Of a stretch of 24,212 nt of DNA, positions 1 through 7,359 are shown piece after piece. Position numbers and translations under genes: made by a program. Numbering within the stretch: the stretch's first letter is position 1; each line of letters opens with the position of its first letter. This stretch comes from a virus. The stretch lies in IMG/VR virus record IMGVR_UViG_3300047585_000086, positions 1 to 24,212 of that record; one strand, 5' to 3'. The notes under the pieces are model-generated. The model was not told where the DNA came from, made no database searches, and worked only from the letters and a program-made list of their open reading frames with translations.

Positions 1-1
1 A

Positions 2-514
2 TCGGGGATGAGTATCACTGTAATCAATAGTGCTATTTTGCCGATGCAAGTTTTTGGCCAAGGTACTGATACCATTAATGGTAATACTGACACCGTTGGG
101 GTTTCTCAATTGCCAGGTTCCGTAGTGAGATATGTCTGTTATGTGGCGGGGACTTGGGTTTCTCAAGATGTGATGTTCGGTACAAGTACAAATCTGCCAT
201 TGTTCTCTTACACAACGGGGATCACTGCACATGCGGGTGGTGGACAAGCAAGCGCGGTGTTACTTACAACAGTTCTAAATACAGTTACAACGGTTACTAC
301 CGCTGCTGACTCTGTCAAGCTACCTGTGGGTGTTGCGGGTATGTTTATGGTGGTTAGTAACTTTGGTGGTGGGGATTCAATGGATCTCTATCCAGCGACG
401 GGCGGTACAATCGGTGCTGGTAGCGCGAATGCTGCTTATGCGATTGCTTCTGGCATAACAGCCTTCTTAACTTGTGTGGCTGCAAATACTTGGCAAGCAA
501 TTTCCGGTTCTTAA
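2..514 (+). CDS. Head decoration/fibre-like virion protein, 5' end outside window
   Basis: The reading frame is open to the left edge of the window, and the ATG at 8 is probably an internal Met. The visible protein holds two copies of one beta-rich module. The first runs from about SITVINS through PMQVFG, GTDTING and VSQLPGS to AGTWVS. The second runs from TTAADSVKLPVG through SMDLYPATGG to AANTWQAIS. Copies of this module in other phages usually begin with a segment like TTVATAGDSVLLP, which is present before copy 2 but cut off before copy 1. That supports a longer gene. Its position before tail tubular protein A fits a head-surface or decoration protein encoded after the capsid gene. The family assignment is from memory of similar phage proteins, so the exact role is inferred. 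Confidence 0.6.
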   Translation, partial: SGMSITVINSAILPMQVFGQGTDTINGNTDTVGVSQLPGSVVRYVCYVAGTWVSQDVMFGTSTNLPLFSYTTGITAHAGGGQASAVLLTTVLNTVTTVTTAADSVKLPVGVAGMFMVVSNFGGGDSMDLYPATGGTIGAGSANAAYAIASGITAFLTCVAANTWQAISGS

Positions 515-537
515 GGAAAATGACGGCCAAAATAACC

Positions 538-566
538 AATAAGGGGCTTAAATGCCCCTTATTTTT
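538..566 (+). terminator. Rho-independent terminator
   Basis: A perfect 10-bp stem (AATAAGGGGC, 538-547, with GCCCCTTATT, 554-563) encloses a 6-nt loop and runs into TTTTT. It sits directly after the head-protein stop codon and before tail tubular protein A. It probably trims or attenuates transcription between the head and tail genes. The stem is partly bidirectional because it begins with AATAA. Confidence 0.85.
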
Positions 567-580
567 ATCAAGGATTGAAA

Positions 581-1156
581 ATGGCATTACCTATCGCTAA
601 GATTGATGTGATTAATCAGGCTCTGATGGAACTCGGCAGATTGCCGGTTATTAATGAGCATGACAGTCAGGATGCCCAGCTTATTTCAGCTAAACTCGAT
701 GTATTATTACCACTATTAATGCTTTGTACCACTTGGAACTTTGGGTTAGGGTTTGTGAACTCCAATACTCCTCTCACAACTACGCTCACACCAGATTTTG
801 AATATAATTATTTGTTGCCGTTCAACTTTGGCAGATTTTTTAAATGGTCTACTAATAGCTTTCCGTTGTACTACGAGATTATGGACGGTATATTGATGTG
901 CAATATTAAACCTGTTCAGTACTATTACGTACTGAATAATGTTTCTTATAGTGCTATTGGAGCTTCTTTCTATAGAGCTTTAGCGCTATTTGCTGCCAGT
1001 GATACGTGTATGGCGCTTACACAAAATGCAGCTTTGACGACTTATTTACGGGGCAAATACTTAGAAGAGAAAAGTAATGCTATTTTGCTTAATGATATGG
1101 AGAGGGATGTCGTAAGTACCCCCTATAATGACTTTGATCGTCAGACATACATCTAA
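581..1156 (+). CDS. Tail tubular protein A (T7 gp11-like)
   Basis: A 191-residue protein that in the T7 family forms the ring joining the portal to the tail nozzle. The family pattern is visible: an N-terminal IDVINQALMELGRLPV helix, a DSQDAQLISAKLDVLLPLLM segment followed by a TTWNFGLGFV stretch (the usual hPWxFA region), a YNYLLPFNFGRFFKW segment in the middle, and a C-terminal helical part with FYRALALFAASDTCMALT and YLEEKSNAI. The length is close to T7 gp11 (196 residues). I chose ATG 581 because AAGGA at 570-574 lies 6 nt upstream; a TTG at 575 in the same frame lacks this spacing. The next gene is the tubular B homologue, as in T7. Confidence 0.85.
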   Translation: MALPIAKIDVINQALMELGRLPVINEHDSQDAQLISAKLDVLLPLLMLCTTWNFGLGFVNSNTPLTTTLTPDFEYNYLLPFNFGRFFKWSTNSFPLYYEIMDGILMCNIKPVQYYYVLNNVSYSAIGASFYRALALFAASDTCMALTQNAALTTYLRGKYLEEKSNAILLNDMERDVVSTPYNDFDRQTYI

Positions 1157-1238
1157 CCAAGTATTTTTCTTAAGATTATCAACAGATAAGCCAAACTGTC
1201 ATAACTAAGTTATAATTAATCAAACAGTAAGGTTCACA

Positions 1239-3269
1239 ATGTCGAAAAGACCTAATACCGCAATGGTCCGCCAAACGATGTTCACTACCGGTCAGGTTGA
1301 CCCCGTGAACTGGAAACGTACCGACTTCCCGGATTATCTAACAGCGGCCCAGAGTTTACTCAATGTGGAAGTAGGAACTACCGGTTTAGCCAAGAAGCGT
1401 AAGGGCACGCAGTGGCTGTTCGATCCAAGCGCCTATTCAGTGCCAACCTCACAAATATACGAATTTGAAGATAACAATGGTAATTTTTATATCTTAGAGT
1501 CCACTAATGCGGCTTTTAATGTGTTTAATATAGACGCTACGACGGGAGATGTGACGTTCTACCAAACTATCAGCGATACACCGTACCAAGCTGCCGATTT
1601 GCCTTATTTGGACTATGCGAATGATAATGATGTTATTACGTTTGTTCACCCAAACTATCCGCCAGCTAGAATATACGTCAGTTCTTATTCGCCAGACATT
1701 GTTTTCAGCTATCAGGTGCTCACTATTTATCCTATGCCAGCATTTGATTTTGGCAATATTAATTATAATGGTTTTACAGTGTCATCTTCACAGACAGGAA
1801 GCGTATTAACATTCTCATTTACAGGTGTAGGCGCAAATCCAGGTTATACAAATGCGTGGATAGGTGGCCAGATTGTGGGTGCCGGCGCATCAGTTAATGA
1901 GCCAGTGGGTTATGCGATCATTACTGCAGTCTCTTATTCTTCTGGTGGTGGTGGAACGGTTACATTCACAGGCGCAGTACAGCTTAACTTCGCTAGTCCT
2001 GGATCAACTTCAGGTGCTCAATATTCTGTGCGGCAACCGGCGTTTAGTTCTACATTGGGGTATCCTACAGCGGTACTTTTCTATCAAAACAGATTATGGT
2101 TCGCTAACACTAAAAGTTTGGATAATACTGTATTTGGTTCTAGCACAAACAGTCCTCTAAACTTCGACGTAGGTGTGGGTGGTGATACAAATGCTATTAT
2201 TTACACGATAGGTCAGACCAACTCAGGAGGCATATTGTGGCTTAATGGAGGAAAACAACTTGAAATATATTGTCAAAATTTTGAGTTTGCAGCGCCTCAG
2301 GAACAAAATATCGGACTTACTCCTAGCACTTTCTCAATTCGTCAGCAATCCGCCTATGGGGCCAGTAACAATCTTAAGCCTATTACTTATATCAATGATT
2401 CTTATTATGTCACCAAAACTGGCAAATCTATTATTAACTTTCATTTTAACGGAATAGGTCAAACCTATACATCTAGTAACATTTCTGTGCCCAGTCAATT
2501 GTTGGTTAAGAATCCTAAGAATCGTGCGCTGTTACGCGGTACAGAAGAATCACAAGACAACTTTGTTTACTTCTTGAATCCTGATAGTACAATTACGGCT
2601 TTCCAGTTTGCTACGGAATATAAATTAGCAGCATTAACGCCGATAATATTTGGTAGCGAAGATAATCCTGTTCAAGTTTATGATTTGGCATCTATTAACA
2701 ATCAAATATATATGCTGAAATATTATACTTTGACAAATACCTATGCTTTTGAGAAGTTTGTCACTGACTTTAAAGTGGATGGTTATATTGATGCGACAAT
2801 GGCTGATACAGGCGTTGTTACAGGGTTGGCACAATTCAATGGGTATAATGTACAAGTTATATACAATAATCAAGATTTTGGTCAGTATATTGTGAGCGGT
2901 GGCATTATTACCGTCTATAATCCTAATAGTTATACCGGTACCGTACAGATAGGGTTTCTCTATCCAATGGAAATTAGACCCATGTTTCTATTCGCCGGTG
3001 ATGTGCAAGCAGATTACACCAAGAAAATCAGTCGTATTTATGTGGATTATTATAATTCGCTTAATTTTTACGTGAATGATACATTAGTTAATTATCAATA
3101 TTTTAATCAGATTCAGCAAGGATTCCCTTTAATGCCACAGTCTGGAACAGCCGTTATATCCCCCGTACTTGGATGGGAAAGATTCCAGACATTTAATATA
3201 TCTCAGAATTCACCATTCGATTGTCAGATTTTGGGAATAGCCTATCAAATTGAAGCGACAATCGTATAG
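1239..3269 (+). CDS. Tail tubular protein B (T7 gp12-like nozzle)
   Basis: A 676-residue beta-rich protein, expected to form the hexameric tail nozzle below the tubular A ring. The N-terminus has the recognisable family signature: FTTGQVDPVNWKRTDFPDY, then LNVEVGTTGLAKKRKGT, equivalent to the usual G-E-hsP...R-hD...Y...hxN....gG...RRpGT pattern. Later AVLFYQNRLWFANTK and FGS are typical of the beta-propeller part, and RPMFLFAGDVQADYTKKISRIYVDYYNS resembles the C-terminal region. T7 gp12 is 794 residues, so this version is shorter. The 82-nt gap upstream contains TATAAT at 1211-1216 but no convincing -35 element, so a promoter there is only possible. The next gene starts 7 nt after the stop. 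Confidence 0.88.
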   Translation: MSKRPNTAMVRQTMFTTGQVDPVNWKRTDFPDYLTAAQSLLNVEVGTTGLAKKRKGTQWLFDPSAYSVPTSQIYEFEDNNGNFYILESTNAAFNVFNIDATTGDVTFYQTISDTPYQAADLPYLDYANDNDVITFVHPNYPPARIYVSSYSPDIVFSYQVLTIYPMPAFDFGNINYNGFTVSSSQTGSVLTFSFTGVGANPGYTNAWIGGQIVGAGASVNEPVGYAIITAVSYSSGGGGTVTFTGAVQLNFASPGSTSGAQYSVRQPAFSSTLGYPTAVLFYQNRLWFANTKSLDNTVFGSSTNSPLNFDVGVGGDTNAIIYTIGQTNSGGILWLNGGKQLEIYCQNFEFAAPQEQNIGLTPSTFSIRQQSAYGASNNLKPITYINDSYYVTKTGKSIINFHFNGIGQTYTSSNISVPSQLLVKNPKNRALLRGTEESQDNFVYFLNPDSTITAFQFATEYKLAALTPIIFGSEDNPVQVYDLASINNQIYMLKYYTLTNTYAFEKFVTDFKVDGYIDATMADTGVVTGLAQFNGYNVQVIYNNQDFGQYIVSGGIITVYNPNSYTGTVQIGFLYPMEIRPMFLFAGDVQADYTKKISRIYVDYYNSLNFYVNDTLVNYQYFNQIQQGFPLMPQSGTAVISPVLGWERFQTFNISQNSPFDCQILGIAYQIEATIV

Positions 3270-3276
3270 GATAGTT

Positions 3277-3729
3277 ATGGCCGATCCAGTCACAGCACTG
3301 TATATTATTGGCGCAGTTTCCGCCGGCAGCGCAGTTGTTAAGAGTCAGCAACAATCCGTTGCCGCTAAAGAACAGATTCGCGCGTTAGATTTACAGGCTA
3401 AACAGAATACGCTTGCATATCAACAGAAGAGTGTATCTAACTTAGATGTCACTAAGCGCGTATTAGATAGACAAATTGCGCAATCTACCGTCAGAGGTAT
3501 CAAGCCAAGTTTATCCCCAAGTTTTAATGCTTTACAACGAGATACGTTAAATACTGCAGCTAAAACCGAAAGAAATTCGGAGCTAGAACAAAATTTAATG
3601 CAGCAAAACATTGATATCGAGAAACGTAACGTGAAAAACACACTCTATGCGCAACTTTTTGGTAATGCAGCAGATGTAGGGTTATCCTTCGCGCGCTTAC
3701 AAAACAAGATGCCTTCATACGGAGAATAA
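3277..3729 (+). CDS. Internal virion protein (T7 gp14-like candidate)
   Basis: A 150-residue protein with an N-terminal hydrophobic stretch (about residues 5-20, ALYIIGAVSAGSAVV). It is followed by long Gln/Lys-rich helical segments likely to form coiled coils (SQQQSVAAKEQIRALDLQAKQ, and later NLMQQNIDIEKRNVKNT). In T7-like phages a small protein with one N-terminal hydrophobic segment and a helical body lies at this position (gp14) and is ejected to form the outer-membrane part of the DNA conduit. I chose ATG 3277 because AGGA at 3268-3271 precedes it by 5 nt; the longer TTG start lies inside the upstream gene. It ends in Tyr-Gly-Glu, whose codons supply the GGAG ribosome site of the next gene. 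Function is inferred from position, size and shape. Confidence 0.65.
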   Translation: MADPVTALYIIGAVSAGSAVVKSQQQSVAAKEQIRALDLQAKQNTLAYQQKSVSNLDVTKRVLDRQIAQSTVRGIKPSLSPSFNALQRDTLNTAAKTERNSELEQNLMQQNIDIEKRNVKNTLYAQLFGNAADVGLSFARLQNKMPSYGE

Positions 3730-3730
3730 T

Positions 3731-5941
3731 ATGCCATCATTTCAAGGTTTGACACAACAAAAATCTGAAGGCGAAGCAGGCGGAATAGGTGAGTTCTTAA
3801 GGGGACCAGAAAGCAAAGCATTAACCCCGCAACAAGTTAATAGTAAAGCTAAAGGATTTGACGAATTAGCCAATGTATTTGGGCAGATGTCGCGTGCTGG
3901 ATTTCAGCAAGCGGAGTCGATGGCAGAGGAGATTAGTACGGACGCATTATTACAAGCAAATAGTGCGTTAGACGATGTTTTCACAAAAAGTAGACTAGAA
4001 ATAATGGCAGATTCTTCACCGGATGGAGTCGCATCAGCTGTTAAACGATATCATAGTCAGATTGATTCTATCACCAAAAATACACGTATCAATAAAGGTG
4101 ATCGCCGCAAATTAGATCAGATGCTCAATTCAAGAAAGAATAGTTTAGATTTACATGCTGGCGAATTAATTATAAAGAATCAGAAAGAAGCCAAAAGAAC
4201 TAACTTTTATACTTCATTGCCAGGAAATATGAATACAGTTGATAATTTTATCAATAAATATGAATTTGAAGAAGCCGCAGAATTAGGAGAAAAGATATAT
4301 AAAAATGCTGTTGACTTGTATTCAAACAAGATGATAACTGCCAATGAATTAATGGTTATTCAACGTGCAGCTGCTCAAGCACTCCATAAGTCTAAGAGGT
4401 TAATGGAGTCATTGGGTGAAGACCCTAATGCTTTAGATTATCAAAATTTAATTTCTTCACCATTTGGTATGGGAAGCGATGCCACTCAGCGCGTCGGACA
4501 ACCTCACGATATTAGTACAGGATATTTATATAATACCCACTTAACTGATGCTAGTACTACAGGTCAAGAAGCCGCCGCTATACAGACCGGCAAAATCAAT
4601 ATAATGGATTATTCAAATTTAGAGCCAAAACAACAAGAAAAAATATTCGCATTAAGTGAAGGTTCTATAGCTGCTGAGAACTATATTATATCTAACTCTA
4701 ATTGGAATGAAGTATTAGTTAAATATGATGATCTTAAAGATAGACCGTCGGAAACATTAACTATGCAGGAAAAAGGAATGAAAGGCCGACTTGAATACAT
4801 GATTCAACGTTTCAAATCTGGTAATTATAATGAGATAATTTCTGATACAGTTATGGGTGCAAATATCGAACAACAAAGACAGTTAGAGTTGACTGTAATT
4901 AACGATGGACAAACCTATAATACTTCCACACCAGAAGGTCAACAACAAGCATATTATGCGAACACACAAAGCTATAATAATTATATAAATAAAAAAATAG
5001 CTTTAGGTATAGCAATGCATCTTCCTGCAGAATGGATTCAACCTTTTGACCAACAATTTGCAAATACTATTAAAGCTTCTTTTAAACCTAATGGTGACTA
5101 TAATGCTACGATTGAGAATATACGCACACTGGCACCTGAGCAAAGAGTTTATGCGATCAATACAGTATCCAAACCAAATCAACAAGAAAGCTTAAGAACT
5201 GTTACACTTGCTCGTCAATCAAATTCAATAGAATTTTTACAAGATATGATTATTGCAAATCAAGAAGGTATAAATTTTGATGTATTAAAACTAAAAGATA
5301 CGCAATCTGACATGAAACTGAAAACCGCAATAACATCAGAACTGTCAGAAATATATGATTTTCAAATTAGGAATGGAAATTCAACGACCATGTTGAATAA
5401 AAATATAGGTTCTTATGGGGAAGGTCAAACTGAGCAAGGAGGACTTCAACGTATATCGGGTATGACAGAGGCAGCAGTAAATTATGTTAAATTTCAAGCA
5501 ATTAAGAATAATGATTTGGAAATGCGTAATGCTGATAAGTATATCAGAAATATGGTTAAAGAAATGAACATTGGGTATGACATTAAGAGTGGTTTAAACT
5601 ATTCATTTAATAATACAAATTTAGTTATGGAATTAAGCAATAGAGATGCTTCATATGTTGCGCAATTTGCAATTAAACACGCCAAGGAACGACTTAAAGA
5701 ACATACTTCAGAATCACAATTTGTAGATATATTAGACAGAAATCCTTTGTTTATGACAATAGATCAGTTCAATAATATAATCGTTACTGATACAAAAACT
5801 AAATCTATAATTTATACTATTCCTTTCAGTGCAAATTTTGTCGAAGCTGCATTACATGAACACGAGAAAGAAAAACAAGAATACAAAGAAAATTTTCCGT
5901 CTCCTTTTTCAGTTCCATTTAGAGCGGGAGGAATTTATTAA
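3731..5941 (+). CDS. Large internal virion protein (T7 gp15-like candidate)
   Basis: A 736-residue, predominantly alpha-helical protein rich in Gln, Asn, Lys and Glu, with no signal peptide or obvious enzymatic motif. T7 gp15 is 747 residues and occupies the same slot between gp14 and gp16, where it forms the periplasmic part of the ejection tube. Visible landmarks are a Gly-rich N-terminus (GEAGGIGEFLRGPES), long Ala/Glu/Lys helices between about residues 40 and 240, and a C-terminal tail FPSPFSVPFRAGGIY. The stop codon overlaps the next start (TAATG), and the next gene's Shine-Dalgarno GGGAGGA is encoded by the last Ala-Gly-Gly codons, so the two are translationally coupled. Much of this gene is strikingly AT-rich: 12 G+C in the 60 bases at 5221-5280. 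Identity rests on synteny and length. Confidence 0.62.
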   Translation: MPSFQGLTQQKSEGEAGGIGEFLRGPESKALTPQQVNSKAKGFDELANVFGQMSRAGFQQAESMAEEISTDALLQANSALDDVFTKSRLEIMADSSPDGVASAVKRYHSQIDSITKNTRINKGDRRKLDQMLNSRKNSLDLHAGELIIKNQKEAKRTNFYTSLPGNMNTVDNFINKYEFEEAAELGEKIYKNAVDLYSNKMITANELMVIQRAAAQALHKSKRLMESLGEDPNALDYQNLISSPFGMGSDATQRVGQPHDISTGYLYNTHLTDASTTGQEAAAIQTGKINIMDYSNLEPKQQEKIFALSEGSIAAENYIISNSNWNEVLVKYDDLKDRPSETLTMQEKGMKGRLEYMIQRFKSGNYNEIISDTVMGANIEQQRQLELTVINDGQTYNTSTPEGQQQAYYANTQSYNNYINKKIALGIAMHLPAEWIQPFDQQFANTIKASFKPNGDYNATIENIRTLAPEQRVYAINTVSKPNQQESLRTVTLARQSNSIEFLQDMIIANQEGINFDVLKLKDTQSDMKLKTAITSELSEIYDFQIRNGNSTTMLNKNIGSYGEGQTEQGGLQRISGMTEAAVNYVKFQAIKNNDLEMRNADKYIRNMVKEMNIGYDIKSGLNYSFNNTNLVMELSNRDASYVAQFAIKHAKERLKEHTSESQFVDILDRNPLFMTIDQFNNIIVTDTKTKSIIYTIPFSANFVEAALHEHEKEKQEYKENFPSPFSVPFRAGGIY

Positions 5942-7359
5942 TGGATAATATCCCTCAAACTTTTTCACGACTTTCTCCCATAGATCGTATTATTAGTGGA
6001 GCAGAAACCACTGAACCATCTCAATTTAAGATGTTAACTCAAAGATTTGTGTTCGGTTTAGGTGGAATTAATGCCGCTATAGGCGCTGCTGTGTTAGGGC
6101 CAGAATCTGAACAAGCACATGTTTATGATTTTATGAAAGAATATGTAGATATTAGTACACATTATCCTGGCCAAGGACTTCTATCAAAAGGTGTCAATGA
6201 AGTAGCAGAACTTGTTGGAGCGGCTTTAAATCCAATTAATGCACTTACCGCCAGAGCTGGATTAGCTGTTGGAACAGGCATAAATTATGTAGGCAAGAAA
6301 GTTATAGGTGAAGCTGTAACAGCTGGTTTGGCTGATACTACGAACGCATTACTAATGGAAGCTCCTAAGATAAAAAGAATAACAAATGCAGCAGGACGTA
6401 CTACGGAACTATTTACGCAAGGCGTTGGCTATGCAGCTCCATTTTCCTTTGTAGAAAATGTTAATAAAGGAAAGGTAGATTGGCAGAATTTCGCTATAGG
6501 AAGTGCAGCTGGTGGCGCTCTCAATATAGCCTTTCATGCGACAGGTTATATGCTAGGGATAGTGCATGGTAAATATAAAGCCGCTAAAGCCGCTAAATTA
6601 GAGGAAGCTTCCATTGAAGAGTTGATGAAAGCTGGATTATCGGCTGATGAAGCAAAATGGTTTCATGTTTGGAAAAATAACCCTGACGCAAGAGAAACAG
6701 CTGAATTTGCTGCAGATATATTGTTAAAAAAGGGTCATAATGTTGATGTGGCTGAGCTGAAGGTTGTTCAAGAATTATTGACAGAATCGGAAATGCGGCA
6801 ATTAAATACTTTTATGTTTAATGAAGCAGGAGCGAATTTAGAAACAAATAAAAGAGCTTTATCACAATTTATATTAGGCAATGCATCTCATCGAATGAAA
6901 AGAAATCCTGATGTCTATTTTGGTGTTGAAGGTGTTTTAAATTGGGTTAATAATAGAATTAAAAATGTATCTGTAGGGCCTCAGACAGAGAAAGAGTTGT
7001 CTAGGCTTAAATCTTATTCTGATTTACTGTCTTTAATGTCTAAAGTTATACAAACAAACTTTATAGATATTGCAGATAATCAGAAAGTAATAAATTATCT
7101 TAAAGAGCAGTTAGATCAAAGGCTGCCTAAGATAGTTAAACAAAGGCCAACTTTAGAGAAAATTGAAAAAGATATATCTAAAATTCCATCTGACTTAGAG
7201 GCTGATTTAGCTGAAACTTATAATTCTCTGAAAGGCGCCCCGACAGAAGAATTAAAGCAGGAATTAGAAGAAGTTACATTAAAATTTAAAGAGTTTAAAA
7301 ACAATCCAACTGTATTTGAGAATCTAATTAAGTGTGTTTTGGGGGGATTAAATGGCTAG
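5941..7359 (+). CDS. Internal virion protein, N-terminal half of a split gp16-type ejection protein (candidate)
   Basis: A 472-residue protein. The N-terminal third has Gly/Ala-rich, amphipathic or membrane-prone stretches (FGLGGINAAIGAAVLGPESE; GAALNPINALTARAGLAVGTG; FAIGSAAGGALNIAFHATGYMLGIVHG). The rest is charged and helical, with a coiled-coil-like C-terminus (TLEKIEKDISKIPSDLEADL, then EELKQELEEVTLKFKEFK). I see no lytic transglycosylase signature, which T7 gp16 carries at its N-terminus. The stop overlaps the next ATG by 8 nt (ATGGCTAG). Together the two products total 1269 residues, close to T7 gp16 (1318), so they may be a naturally split equivalent. That is inference from length and order. 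Confidence 0.55.
   Translation: MDNIPQTFSRLSPIDRIISGAETTEPSQFKMLTQRFVFGLGGINAAIGAAVLGPESEQAHVYDFMKEYVDISTHYPGQGLLSKGVNEVAELVGAALNPINALTARAGLAVGTGINYVGKKVIGEAVTAGLADTTNALLMEAPKIKRITNAAGRTTELFTQGVGYAAPFSFVENVNKGKVDWQNFAIGSAAGGALNIAFHATGYMLGIVHGKYKAAKAAKLEEASIEELMKAGLSADEAKWFHVWKNNPDARETAEFAADILLKKGHNVDVAELKVVQELLTESEMRQLNTFMFNEAGANLETNKRALSQFILGNASHRMKRNPDVYFGVEGVLNWVNNRIKNVSVGPQTEKELSRLKSYSDLLSLMSKVIQTNFIDIADNQKVINYLKEQLDQRLPKIVKQRPTLEKIEKDISKIPSDLEADLAETYNSLKGAPTEELKQELEEVTLKFKEFKNNPTVFENLIKCVLGGLNG

Noticed and set aside
354-587. Leftward frame opposite the first gene and terminator
   Set aside because: It runs through the terminator hairpin and the opposite strand of a well-supported gene, without a recognised product.
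1211-1216. Promoter for tail tubular protein B
   Set aside because: A TATAAT is present but no acceptable -35 at 15-19 nt; too weak to list as a feature.
1615-2873. Alternative frames inside tail tubular protein B on both strands
   Set aside because: All overlap a long, family-matched gene and have low-complexity or hydrophobic random-looking products.
7330-7359. Programmed frameshift joining the 5941 and 7352 genes at TTTTGGGGGG
   Set aside because: A TAA codon lies directly before ATG 7352 in the downstream frame (7349-7351), so a shift at the G-run would terminate; the G-run is better explained as the ribosome site of the second gene.
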